From 3107 sp965216225 (GTDB lineage Bacteria; Pseudomonadota; Alphaproteobacteria; Rhodobacterales; Rhodobacteraceae), in contig CBDCFF010000029.1 in assembly GCA_965216225.1 (NCBI GenBank), positions 140,820 to 204,819 on the forward strand: a DNA stretch of 64,000 nucleotides, in the 5' to 3' direction. This document shows, in pieces, positions 37,619 through 46,230 of this stretch (the first letter of the stretch is position 1; each line of letters starts with the position of its first letter). The notes below the pieces were generated by a model. That model was given only the letters and a program-made list of their open reading frames with translations. It did not search any database and was not told the DNA's origin. Made by a program: the position numbers and the translations under genes.

Positions 37619-37641
37619 ATAACTTCTGCGAGCAGAAGTTT
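37619..37641. repeat. short palindrome in the IS256 fragment
   Basis: AACTTCTGC-GA-GCAGAAGTT, perfect 9-bp arms, within the IS256 coding region where related transposases have no insertion. It looks like a local inverted duplication of the neighbouring NFC codons. Confidence 0.65.
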
Positions 37642-37725
37642 AGGGAGTGACGCACCAGATGCACGATGCAGGTCTGGACCGTGGTGTCCCCAAAGGCGGC
37701 GGTGATCGCCTCCGGGAAGCCCTTG

Positions 37726-37944
37726 TCTATTGGATTTCCCAGGCATTCGTATCCGTGCGATACGGATGCCACCCCTCGGGCCGCAGCAGCGGCCCGAGGG
37801 GTGGCGGGGGATGGATCGATGATGCCCTGGTCTTTGAGGACCGTTCTCAAGATGGATCACCCCCGCCCTTTTGATGAACCCGAACAGATAGTGGAGGAGG
37901 GAACACCCCTGCCTCGTATGACAGGAACGGGAGACGAAAAGGTC
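37726..37944 (+). ncRNA. candidate bridge RNA region of IS110b
   Basis: 219 bp of non-coding DNA between the element left end and the recombinase ATG, the place and size expected for a bridge RNA. Hairpins: ATCCGT-GCGAT-ACGGAT (37750-37766) and a perfect 16-bp stem GCCACCCCTCGGGCCG around loop CAGCAG (37768-37805). Further on, CTTTGAG and CTCAAG can pair, and both resemble the rejoined target CTTGAG. Guide assignment is speculative. Confidence 0.4.
37768..37805. repeat. strong GC-rich hairpin in IS110b leader
   Basis: Arms GCCACCCCTCGGGCCG and CGGCCCGAGGGGTGGC, 16 bp with no mismatch, loop of 6. There is no T-run after it, so a terminator role is unlikely. The position matches the comparable hairpin upstream of the IS110a recombinase. 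Confidence 0.85.
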
Positions 37945-38862
37945 ATGAATGACACCATCGGCATCGACATCCCGAAAGATCATCCCGACACCCATCGCCT
38001 GAGCGATGGCAAGGCGAAACGCTTCACCAACGACCGGACAGGACTGAAGACGCTGAAGAACCGGACCGGACCGCAGTGCCGCCGCGTCGTCCACGAGCCT
38101 GCAGGACGCTGTCATCGCGATCCGGAGGCCCGCCTTTCAAAGACGGCTCACGCCATGGTCAAGGTGAACCCCAAACGCGCCCGCCGCTTCGCCGAAGCGG
38201 TCGGCCAGTCCGCCAAAACTGACCGGAACGATGCGGAACTGCCAGCCCGCATGGGGGCGATGCCTGACCTGAAGGCTTCACCGTTGCGCGATGAACCCAT
38301 GAACGATCTGCGGGAGGTGCATGTCGCCCGGAGCGCTCTCATCAAGGACCAGACTGCCTGCCGGAACCGGCTCTGCGGTGCGCGCAACACACTCGTCAAG
38401 GCGCAACTGAAAACCGGGATGCGCCGGATCGCAAGGCAACTTGCCCGGCTCGATGCCGGGTTGAAGAAGCGTATCCGCGAGGATGCAAAGCTTGCCGGAC
38501 AGTTCGAGATCCTGCGGTCGATCCCCTGCCGTCGCGCAATGCTCATCGAAATGCCGGAGATCGGAACCTTGACGCCCGGGCAGGCCGCCGCGCTTGCGGG
38601 CCTGGCTCCCTTCGTGCGCACGTCCGGCAAATGGACAGCCAGAGCGAAAATCGGAGGCGGACGAGCCGGGCTTCGCCAGGCGCTCTACATGCCCGCCCTC
38701 GTCGCAGCGCGCTGCAATTCCCAACTCACCTGCGTCTACAAGGCTTTGCGTCAAAAGGGCAGGAAAGCCAGGGTCGCTCTTGTGGCAATCATGCGCAAGC
38801 TCATCATCCTCGCAAATACCTTGATCCGCGAAAACCGCCAGTGGTCCAAAATCAAACCTTGA
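37945..38862 (+). CDS. IS110-family recombinase (IS110b)
   Basis: 305 aa from MNDTIGIDIPKDHPDTHRL; the frame is open upstream through the leader, but the family starts here. The N-terminal DEDD domain has IGIDI, RRVVHEPAG and KTDRNDAELPARM. The C-terminal Tnp2 domain has LRSIPCRRAMLIEMPEIGTLTPGQAAALAGLAPF and RQALYMPALVAARC. The usual Ser-x-Gly region reads RTSGKWTARAKIGGGRAGL. In the N-terminal motif DISK is DIPK, and YEATG is HEPAG, so activity is uncertain. Confidence 0.88.
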   Translation: MNDTIGIDIPKDHPDTHRLSDGKAKRFTNDRTGLKTLKNRTGPQCRRVVHEPAGRCHRDPEARLSKTAHAMVKVNPKRARRFAEAVGQSAKTDRNDAELPARMGAMPDLKASPLRDEPMNDLREVHVARSALIKDQTACRNRLCGARNTLVKAQLKTGMRRIARQLARLDAGLKKRIREDAKLAGQFEILRSIPCRRAMLIEMPEIGTLTPGQAAALAGLAPFVRTSGKWTARAKIGGGRAGLRQALYMPALVAARCNSQLTCVYKALRQKGRKARVALVAIMRKLIILANTLIRENRQWSKIKP

Positions 38863-39722
38863 CCAGGACAGATATCCTGAGCCCGTCCACCACGGCGATC
38901 GAGAGTGTCCTGGACACCTCGGTTCTTCAGCTCGTTCATCACCGACAACCAGAATTTGGCCCCCTCGTTATCAGCGATCCACAGGCCCGGGACCTCGCGC
39001 ACGCCGTCCCGGCTGACCCCCAGGGCGATGTAGACGGCCTTGTTCTTCACCATGCGGCTGTCGGCGTCGCGGATCTTCACCCGCAGCGCGTCGAAGATAA
39101 CGATCGGATACATCCGCTCCAGCGCCCGGCTTTGCCAGTCGCGCACCTCGTCGAGCACGGCGTCGGTGACGCGGCTGATCAAATCCGGCGAGACCAGAAG
39201 ACCGTAGATATCCTCAAGATGGGCGCGGATGTCGCGGACACTCTCGTCCGGCGGCATAGAGGCCGATGATCCTGTCATCCATCCCGTCGATCCGGGTCTG
39301 GCCCTTCTTCACCAGTTCCGGCTCAAAACTGCCATCCCGATCACGGGGCACGGAAATCGGCGCCTCGCCGATCTGGCCCTTCAGGCGCTTGCCGGCTGTG
39401 CCGTTGCGCCGATTGGACTGACCCGGAGGTGCATCCTTGCCTTCTTCATAGCCCGGATGCGCGGTCAGTTCGGCCCCAAGCATCCGCTCCATCAGTTTGA
39501 TCCTGAGCTCTTTCAGCAGCCCGGTATCGCCAAGCAGGTCTTCAGGCCGCTCGCAGCCTTCCAGAAGTTCGTCCAGAAGTTCCCTGGATATCGTCATCGT
39601 CATGGCTCCTCTCTCAAAGCATGGTACAGATCACGGATACACAGAAGGGCACCTCGAAGAATTGCGCTTCTCTTGGCGCCGGGGTATGGCTGAGGGGGTG
39701 ATCTGACACTGGGGGTGTGGCG

Positions 39723-40762
39723 ATGGCGCAGATGGGTTTCTTTTATCTTTCAGATCGTTATGCGAGCCTGGACGCCAAGAGGGACCCGCTAGTCGAGATC
39801 GCCGCCGTGGTTCCGTGGGAAGAGTTTCGCCCAACACTTGAGCGGGTTTGGCGCAAGCCGGATGCGGAGCGCAAGTCGCGCGCGGGGCGCAAGCCGATGG
39901 ATGCGGTGCTGATGTTCAAGACGCTGGTGGTGAGCGCGCTGTACAACCTGTCCGACGACCAGATCGAGTATCAGGTGCGCGACCGGTTATCCTTCATGCG
40001 GTGCCTCGGCCTCGGCCTCGATGGTCGGGTGCCTGACGCGAAGACAGTATGGCTTTATCGCGAGGCGCAGGCGCAGGCGGGCAAGGTGGAGGAACTGTTC
40101 AGCCAGTTCGACGGGTATCTGGCCCGGCAGGGCTACATTGCGCGGGGCGGCCAGAACCTTGATGCTTCCATCGTGGCGGTGCCGCGCAACCACAACACGC
40201 GCGACGAGAACGCGGCGATCAGGAAGGGCGAGGCGCCCGAGGACCGGGCGGACAAGCCCGCGAAGCGCAGCCAGAAGGACGTGAACGCGCGCTGGACCAG
40301 GAAACACGGGAAGTCCACGGCTACAAGAACCACGTCAACGTGGACCGCAAGCACAAGCTGGTGCGGCGCTATCACGTCAGCGCTGCCGCGCAGCATGACA
40401 GCCAGGTGGTGGATCACCTGCTGATGCAGGGCAACACCGGCTCCGGTGTGTGGGCGGACGCGGCCTGTCGGTCCGGGGAGATGGAGGCGAAGCTGCGCGC
40501 GCGGAAGCTGAAAAGCCACATCCACCGCAAGGGCAAGCGGGGCAAACCACTGACCGAACAGGCCAGGGGCAGCAACCGGACCAAATCCAGTGTGCGCGTC
40601 CGGGTCGAGCATGTCTTCGGCGCTCAGGCCAACGACATGGGCGGCACGCTGGTGCGCACGATTGGCCTGGTTCGGGCCGGGGCCAGGATCGGGATGAAGA
40701 AGCTCGCCTGTAACATGCGCCGCCTCGGCCGACTGCGCCGTCCGAGCCCGTGCCCGGCGTGA
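39723..40762 (+). pseudogene. IS5d transposase (IS5 family), frameshifted
   Basis: Frame 1 MAQMGFFYLSDRYASLDAKRDPLVEIAAVVPWEEFRP to DARWTRKHGKS is the N-terminal and first catalytic part (VPDAKTVWLYREAQ, QNLDASIVAVPRNH). A small deletion near 40310 shifts YKNHVNVDRKHKLVRRYHVSAAAQHDSQVVD and VWADAACRSGE..RVRVEHVFGAQANDMGG into a second frame. About 160 bp after it (40763-40924) shows nothing recognisable. Confidence 0.87.
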
Positions 40763-40930
40763 ACATCGCGCAAACCAGCCAACAGATTCAGGCCGCGAGG
40801 CAGAAAAGGCCGACCGGGAAAGGCGCACCGCCAAGATAGTCCGGACGCAACAAACCGCCAGCCAACGGTCTCCCTGCAGCCTCAGCCCGCACGCGCCGCC
40901 GCGCGGTCATGAAAACGGTCAAAAATCGAG

Positions 40931-41100
40931 GTGCCCTGTACGTTATCCACCATACTGACCGAGCGCCAGCGTTCGGTCCTTTTTGACCTCCCGACCGACG
41001 AAGTTTCGATCCTTCAGCACTACATCTTGGCGGATGATGATCTGGAAATCATTGGTACGCGCCGTCGAGCTCACAATCAATTTGGCTTTGCACTTCAGCT
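40931..41100 (+). pseudogene. Tn3-family transposase N-terminal fragment
   Basis: LSTILTERQRSVLFDLPTDEVSILQHYILADDDLEIIGTRRRAHNQFGFALQL matches the first ~55 residues of Tn3-family TnpA (DUF4158 region), then is cut by IS5c copy 3. It suggests a Tn3-type transposon once lay here. No 38-bp terminal repeat was located. Confidence 0.78.
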
Positions 41101-41173
41101 GAGGGTCTTGATTTACCTCGCCAATCCGGTCTGAATCCGGTTCACTCCCGGCACCTCGTGACAGGAGCAGCAG

Positions 41174-42335
41174 ATGGTCGGACAGCCGGGATTTTCTGAC
41201 ATGGATGACCGCCGGAAGCGGTCGAGCGATCCTGGCGATCAGTTGGAAGCCTGTGCCGTGGCGTCTGATTTCGAGATTTTCCGTGCGGATATTGTGAAGG
41301 CTCTGGCGTACTCGGATGGCTCGAAAGGCGGCCGCCCGCCCTGTGACGTCGTGCTGATGTTCAGGATCCTGATTGTCCAGGCGCAAGACAATCCCGGTGA
41401 TGACCGCGCAGAGTTCCTGATCCCGGACCGGCTGTCGTTCATGCGTTTCCTCGGTCTCGGGCTGCATGACCGGGTCCCGGACGCGAAGACCATTCGGGTG
41501 TTCCGCGAGCGTCTGACCAGGGCAGGCGCGATCGAGGGGCTTTTCAGCCGGTTCGACGCGCGCTGCGCGAGGCCGGTTACATCGCGATGTCCGGTCGGAC
41601 CGTCGCCAGCACGCTGGTCGCCGCGCCAGGGTACGCAACACGGTTGACGAGAAGACGGCTGTCAGGATGGGCAAGCCCGGCGACGAGAACCGGCCCGATG
41701 ATCCGGCCAAAGCCGGGCAAAAAGACGTGGATGCACGCTGGACCATCCAGTTCGCCCCAGTTCGCCACGGCGCGCCCGCGCGAGGACGGCCCACCGGGCT
41801 GATTGCCATTGTTCTGGGGTTCGCCAGGGCGCGCCCGCGCGAGGACGGCCCCGCGCATGATTGGGTGCCAATGGCTCTCGGTTTGGCGGGGCGCGCCCGC
41901 GCGAGGACGGCCCCGCGCCGCCCGACATCGCCATCCCGAGTTTCGGATACAAGGCGCATTCCGGCATCGACAAGTGTTTCCGGTTCATCCGGCGATGGGA
42001 TGTCACCAGTGCGGCGGCCGATGACGGGCGGATGCTGCGCCGGGGGCTGCTGGATTGCCACTGACACCGGGTCAGGCGTCCGGGCGGACAGCGCCTGTCG
42101 CTCGATGAAGAACGAGGCGTTCATGGAGCGGCGCGGTTTTGTCAGCCATGTCCACCATCGCAAACCAGAGGGGCGCCCAATGCCCGGGAATATCAGACGC
42201 GGGAACAGCACAAGGTCAAAGCACCGTGCGCCCGTCGAGCATGTCTTCGCAGTCCGCAAACACATGATGGGCATGGCCAACATCGCCTGCAACATCCGCC
42301 GCCTGGTCCAGTTCGGCGGCGCCGTCACTGCCTGA
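41174..42335 (+). pseudogene. IS5c transposase, frameshifted, with repeat expansion
   Basis: Frame 1 is intact further than in copy 1 (FMRFLGLGLHDRVPDAKTIRVFRERLTRAGAIEGLFSRFDA). A two-base loss near 41560 and the repeat expansion break the rest. The C-terminal catalytic part is kept (MKNEAFMERRGFVSHVHHRK, HRAPVEHVFAVRKHMMGMANIACNIRRL), showing what copy 1 has lost. Confidence 0.83.
41769..41913. repeat. three 24-bp GC-rich repeats with unrelated spacers
   Basis: A 24-bp unit beginning GGCGCGCCCGCGCG occurs at 41769-41792, 41828-41851 and 41890-41913, identical in all three, with spacers of 35 and 38 bp that share little. IS5c copy 1 has one such unit with one mismatch (23598-23621). The shape is CRISPR-like, but it lies inside a transposase gene. 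Confidence 0.8.
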
Positions 42336-42517
42336 TCACAGGATGTATCCGCCCATAATTACGGAAAACCGCCCGGTTCGGGGCATTGTTGCATGGATCA
42401 ATGACGGCTTGAAGTGCGCCCTACCTGTTCCATCCCGGACGATCAGATAGACCCTCGCCGCTCTGGCCTGTTCATGGCAAGATCGGTCCTGCGTGAGATT
42501 CGGGACGGGGACAAGAC

Positions 42518-43436
42518 ATGCTGATTTCTTTGCACAAGCAGGCGACGACGACGCCGAAGATCAGGGCCGCAATCCAGGCGAGCAAAGAGCCCGCGTGGAT
42601 CGTGGCCGAGCGCTACGGCATCCCGGAGCAGACGGTGTGGAGACACCGTCCATGATCGGAGCCACACGGCGCACAGGTTGCAGACCACGCTGACACCGGC
42701 GCAGGAGGCCGTGGCGGTCTCGCTGAGACAGAGTCTGCTGCTGCCGCTCGACGACCTGCTCGCCGTGGTCCAGCGAGTTTCTCAACCCGAACGTCTCGCG
42801 CTCCGGGCTGGATCGATGCCTGCGTCGGCATGGGGTCGGCTCCCTCCGTGACCTGAAGCCGAAGGTGGCGAAGCCCGCGCACAAGCCTTTCAAGGCATAC
42901 GAGCCCGGCTACATCCACATCGACGTGAAATACCTGCCGCAGATGGCCGATGAGGAGAAGCGCCGGTATCTGTCGCCGGTATCTGTCGCCGGTATCTGTT
43001 CGTCGCGATCGCCCGCGCCACCCGCTGGGTCTTCGTGCGCATCTACCCAGTGAAGAATGCGGCCAACGCCCGCCGGTTCCTGCGCGATCTGGAGCGCGCC
43101 GCCCCGATGCGGATCACCCGCGTGCTGACGGACAATGGCAAGGAGTTCACCGACAGGCTCTTCGGCCTTCGCCGCCGCGCCGCGACCGGCAATCATGAGT
43201 TCGACCGCCTCTGCGCCGGGTTCGGGATCGAGCATCGCCTGGCCCCACCTCAGCGGCCGCAGACCAACGGCATGGTCGAGCGGTTCAACGGACGGATCGA
43301 GGACGTGCTCCAGAGCCACCGTTTCCGCAGCGGCGAGGACCTCGAACAGACGCTTCTCCGCTACGTCCGCCTCTACAACGGCCAGTTGCCGCAATCCGTT
43401 CTGAAGGGCCGCACGCCAATTGATGCGCTCAAGGAC
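42518..43436 (+). pseudogene. IS481b transposase, frameshifted
   Basis: MLISLHKQATTTPKIRAAIQASKEPAWIVAERYGIPEQTVW is the helix-turn-helix start. PLDDLLAVV, SRSGLDRCLRRHGVGSLRDLKP, YIHIDVKYLPQM (D), RVLTDNGKEFTD (D) and RPQTNGMVERFNGRIEDVL (E) follow, ending IDALKDW. Frame breaks lie near 42640-42780 and at a 13-bp triplication (42961-42999). The 90 bp before the ATG are also found at the IS481a junction near 6862-6950. An IS3 cuts its 3' end. Confidence 0.88.
42961..42999. repeat. 13-bp unit repeated three times in tandem
   Basis: CGCCGGTATCTGT three times without gaps. Related transposases have one copy (RRYLFVAI), so 26 bp were gained by slippage, shifting the frame. Confidence 0.9.
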
Positions 43437-43499
43437 TGGTCTTGTCCCGGTTCAGTTCCGGTTTCTTTCGAGCAATGTTAGGAATGAAGGAGATAATGA

Positions 43500-43775
43500 A
43501 TGGCCACGAGATACACAGACGAGTATCGCCGTGATGCTGTGCGCATGGCAACCACCAGCGGCCTGCCCCGCCCTCAGGTTTCATCTGATTTGGGTGTCGG
43601 TCTTTCGACGCTGAACAAGTGGGTCCAAAAGCATCAGCATGACGATTTGATGTCTGGGCCGCACGAGGACGTTGAGAAAGAGAACGAGCGCCTGCGCAAG
43701 GAAGTCCGCTTGCTGCGCGAGGAGAGGGAAGTGTTAAAAAAAGCGGCAATCTTCTTTGCAGGCCAAAGCCGGTGA
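43500..43775 (+). CDS. IS3 transposase OrfA
   Basis: 91 aa: helix-turn-helix YTDEYRRDAVRMATTSGLPRPQVSSDLGVGLSTLNKWVQ then a leucine zipper ending LREEREVLKKAAIFFAGQSR. An A7 run at 43736-43742 before GCGGCAATC is the expected -1 slip site for making OrfAB. Confidence 0.92.
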   Translation: MATRYTDEYRRDAVRMATTSGLPRPQVSSDLGVGLSTLNKWVQKHQHDDLMSGPHEDVEKENERLRKEVRLLREEREVLKKAAIFFAGQSR

Positions 43776-44633
43776 GATTTGCGTTCATCGAAGTCTGGAA
43801 AGAAGAATGGTCGGTCGAATTTCTGTGCCGCGTTATGCGGGTCACATCGCGTGGTTTTCGTGCATGGAGGGTTCGGCCTGTCAATGAGCCAGCGACAACG
43901 CGATGATATGGTGATTTTGGCACATATCCGAGAACAGCATCGCCTTGGTTTGCAAAGTTATGGTCGGCCACGCATGACCGAGGAATTGCAGGATATGGGG
44001 CTGAAGGTCGGGCGCCGGCGCATAGGTCGTTTGATGCGTGAGAACGACATTAAGATCGTCAGAACCCAGAAATACAAGGTGACCACCGACAGCAACCACG
44101 CGTTTAATATTGCACCCAACTTGTTGGATCAGGATTTCTCTGCTGATGCTCCGAACCAGAAATGGGCGGGAGACATATCCTATATCTGGACCAGTGAAGG
44201 CTGGCTGTATTTGGCCGTCATTCTTGACCTGTATTCCCGGCGTGTCATCGGCTGGGCTGTCAGTAATCGTATGAAGCGAGATCTGGCAATCAGGGCGTTA
44301 GACATGGCCGTGGCCCTGCGGCAACCGCCCAAGGACTGTATTCACCACACAGATCGTGGATCACAATACTGTTCACATGATTATCAAAAGCGCCTGTCAC
44401 AGCATAGCTTCAAAGTCTCGATGAGCGGCAAAGGAAATTGTTACGACAATTCCATGGTGGAAACGTTCTTCAAATCGCTCAAGGCAGAGATGATTTGGCG
44501 GAACCGCTGGGAAACCAGGCGCCAAGCCGAAGGCGCAATATTCCAGTATATCAATGGGTTCTACAATCCGCGTCGACGCCATTCATCGTTAGGCGGCAAA
44601 AGCCCCTTGGCATTTGAACGGAAAGCCGCATAA
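43776..44633 (+). pseudogene. IS3 transposase OrfB, frameshift near its N-terminus
   Basis: In the frame entered by the -1 slip the start reads MRFAFIEVWKEEWSVEFLCRVMRVTSRGFRAWRVRP and then stops; from SQRQRDDMVILAHIREQHRLG the protein continues one frame over. The second part holds the full core: QKWAGDISYIW (D), VILDLYSRRVIGWAVS, HHTDRGSQYCS (D), GNCYDNSMVETFFKSLK (E) and RRRHSSLGGKSPLAFE. One extra base near 43880 explains the break. Ends and OrfA look fresh, so the damage may be recent. Confidence 0.82.
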
Positions 44634-44737
44634 ATGAATTAAGAGACCGGAACGTAACCGGGACAAGACCAGACTGGCATCGAGAAAAGCCCGAGCTCTT
44701 CAGAAAGCAGCCATATAATCACACGGGATGTGACACC

Positions 44738-44812
44738 TAAAGACAGACAGCGTCGAGGGAATGCCGCTCTAAAATCAGCTCCAAAATCAAGATTGATAGA
44801 GGTCCGCAGCTG
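44738..44812. repeat. 75-bp dispersed repeat, copy 2
   Basis: Partner of 23945-24019, same orientation, about 93% identical by eye. It lies between the IS3 right end and the end of the stand-alone autoinducer-binding gene. The rest of 44672-44919 holds no recognised gene. Confidence 0.75.
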
Positions 44813-44919
44813 CCGGATGGGCGCAGCCATGCGGATTGGGAAGCCGGGGAAACCCGATCAACCGGCGATACGGAGTCAGAATAGCGGCCGGTCGGACCCC
44901 GGGAAAGTGTAACCGATGC

Positions 44920-45387
44920 TCACATGAGCGTGGTTCGCCCTGCGGAACACGGCATGTTCCGGCTGCTCGCCAGTTCATGAAGCGATGACAGTTCACGCGC
45001 CAGAAAGGCGGCCTCGGTTTCCGTGAACCTGCGATCCGTGTGGGAAAATCCGGCAATGCTTCGCAAGCCGTCCTCCAGCAACGAGATGACAATGCCGTGG
45101 TTCAGGCCGTAGCTGCCAGCCTGTTTCAGGACACTGCGCTCATCCAGATCACCCAGATCCTGCCAATCGGCAACGCCGGTGTTTTCAAACCCCCACCGGA
45201 TAATGGGGTCGTGAAGAACCAGCCCGTTGGCGGAATAGTGCTCCAGCCAATCCTTGCTGTAGCTCTGAAAAAAGAATGTCGGGGTCGAGAATTTGATATG
45301 CAGTCCTATCGCATAACCTGCTGTGCAGATTTTCGCTACACCATCGAGTCTTTGGCTGATCGTCGGTTTTTCTGACATGGCAGTCAT
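44920..45387 (-). CDS. stand-alone autoinducer-binding-domain protein (LuxR-like, no HTH)
   Basis: 155 aa. All of it is the LuxR-type signal-binding fold: W47, Y51, D60-P61, W75 and a Gly near 98 match the conserved pocket residues of TraR/LuxR (DWLEHYSANGLVLHDP, ADWQDL, YGLNHGIVISL). It ends SSLHELASSRNMPCSAGRTTLM with no helix-turn-helix, and no HTH-like coding follows in any minus frame down to 44740. It may be a natural signal/receptor antagonist like Agrobacterium TrlR, or a LuxR truncated by old IS activity. It is divergent from a full LuxR gene. Confidence 0.85.
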   Translation of the reverse strand: MTAMSEKPTISQRLDGVAKICTAGYAIGLHIKFSTPTFFFQSYSKDWLEHYSANGLVLHDPIIRWGFENTGVADWQDLGDLDERSVLKQAGSYGLNHGIVISLLEDGLRSIAGFSHTDRRFTETEAAFLARELSSLHELASSRNMPCSAGRTTLM

Positions 45388-45406
45388 TCATTCGCATTAT
45401 GGTTGC

Positions 45407-45422
45407 ATAGTCCGGCGACTAT
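45407..45422. promoter_or_regulatory. 16-bp dyad in the divergent luxR promoter
   Basis: ATAGTC-CGGC-GACTAT, a perfect inverted repeat, lies 20-35 bp before the start of the HTH-less gene and about 90 bp before luxR. Size and position suit a lux-box-like or other autoregulatory site. Confidence 0.45.
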
Positions 45423-45508
45423 ATCCTATTCTGCTCGACGATTACAGATTATCGGAGTCAGGAAAAAATGTCGCGCCCGAAGCAGGGCGGGTATGGGAAT
45501 TGCCGCGA

Positions 45509-46114
45509 ATGAACCATTCGATCCATTTCTTCGATTTCGACAAATGGGCGCCGTGCGGCTATTACGTCGCCCTGTGCGTCGGTTTTGCCTTTCCCAGAGT
45601 CGAACAGAACGCCTATCCGCCGGAATGGATTGACCTTTATACACAGCGGGGTTTCATGCTGCATGACCCTGTCCTGAAGTGGATTTACGACAACACCGGC
45701 AGCATTCGCTGGAGCGACATCGAACTGCCGGACCCGCGCAGGATCATGAGGCAGGCAGCGGGTTTCGGAATGCGTTACGGCATTGCCGTCAGTTTCAGCG
45801 ATGAATTTGACGGAATGCGCAGCTTTGCCACCTTCGCCCGGAAAAACCGAGAGTTCAAAGACGACGAAATTCATTTTTTCCGTGATTCGCTCTGGGCCTT
45901 GCATTCTGCGGCAAGACCGCCTGTCAACCTGACCGAGGCCGAGCTTGAAGTGTTGCGAATGCTGCGCAGCGGGTTTTTGATGAAGCAGATCGCCGGCAAA
46001 ATCGGCGTATCGCTGGGGGCCATCAAGCAAAGGCTGAGGAACGCCAAGTTCAAGCTCGGCGCAAAAACCAGCAATCAGGCGATTTCCCTGGCGCTGGAAT
46101 ACGGATTGCTGTGA
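45509..46114 (+). CDS. LuxR-family quorum-sensing regulator
   Basis: 201 aa from MNHSIHFFDFDKWAPCGYYV; the frame is open to 45323, but alignment to the neighbouring paralogue supports this start. The signal-binding domain has WIDLYTQRGFMLHDP, IRWSDI and GMRYGIAVSFS. The C-terminal LuxR-type HTH (residues ~140-200) is LTEAELEVLRMLRSGFLMKQIAGKIGVSLGAIKQRLRNAKFKLGAKT. It lies 116 bp before luxI, the usual receptor-synthase pairing, and is expected to bind the AHL made by that LuxI and act on its promoter. Confidence 0.93.
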   Translation: MNHSIHFFDFDKWAPCGYYVALCVGFAFPRVEQNAYPPEWIDLYTQRGFMLHDPVLKWIYDNTGSIRWSDIELPDPRRIMRQAAGFGMRYGIAVSFSDEFDGMRSFATFARKNREFKDDEIHFFRDSLWALHSAARPPVNLTEAELEVLRMLRSGFLMKQIAGKIGVSLGAIKQRLRNAKFKLGAKTSNQAISLALEYGLL

Positions 46115-46198
46115 GGCGAAAACCGCAAAACCACCCGCCTTTTTTCACCAACATCAATTATCAAACACGGATTTTGAGAATTGTTAACCATTTTCAGG

Positions 46199-46221
46199 CC
46201 CTGTGAGACTCTTCTCAAGGG
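46199..46221. promoter_or_regulatory. imperfect dyad directly before luxI
   Basis: CCCTGTGAG..CTCAAGGG, an imperfect inverted repeat of about 23 bp that also includes the luxI ribosome site. It could be a lux-box relative or an RNA structure masking the ribosome site; the symmetry is weak. Confidence 0.3.
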
Positions 46222-46230
46222 GGAATGAAA

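Larger units (their letters stand above)
37726..38878 (+). mobile_element. IS110b element
   Basis: About 1153 bp. Its limits can be set because it splits an IS256 gene: joining CTCCGGGAAGCCCTTG (left) to AGCCCGTCCACC (right) restores VVDGLKGFPEA. The left junction reads CCTTG/TCTATT and the right ATCCTG/AGCCCG, leaving TG as the likely shared core dinucleotide, as expected for IS110 chemistry. Confidence 0.85.
37601..39603 (-). pseudogene. IS256-family transposase, split by IS110b
   Basis: Minus strand. The N-terminal part (39603 to about 38879) begins MTISRELLDELLEG and includes AHPGYEEGKD, SVRDIRAHLEDIYGLLVSPDLISRVTD, YPIVIFDALRVKIRD (D) and GLWIADNEGAKFW, with frame breaks near 39255 and 38905. 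IS110b then interrupts exactly after VVDGL. The C-terminal piece KGFPEAITAAF..VQTCIVHLVRHSLNF resumes at 37725 and is cut at 37601 by IS5c. Near 37620 an inverted duplication adds a few residues in frame. Confidence 0.88.
41101..42375 (+). mobile_element. IS5c copy 3
   Basis: The longest IS5c copy, with the same left and right blocks as 22928-23912 and a more complete 3' end. It disrupts the Tn3 TnpA. It contains a threefold 24-bp repeat (41769-41913) absent from copy 1, where it is single. Confidence 0.8.
43437..44671 (+). mobile_element. IS3-family element
   Basis: 1235 bp with termini TGGTCTTGTCCCGGTT..GTTCCGGT at both ends (inverted), starting TG and ending CA. Flanked by a 3-bp duplication GAC (43434-43436 and 44672-44674). 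Inserted at the end of IS481b. Confidence 0.92.

Noticed and set aside
37768..37805. rho-independent terminator
   Set aside because: Very strong hairpin but no following T-run on either strand; position inside the IS110b leader fits a structured RNA better.
41769..41913. CRISPR array
   Set aside because: Only three repeats, located inside a transposase pseudogene, no leader and no cas genes in the window; the unit also occurs singly in another IS5c copy.
44810..44919. group II intron fragment
   Set aside because: A short GGGGAAACCC-like stretch looked suggestive, but no reverse-transcriptase motifs or domain V hairpin could be found.
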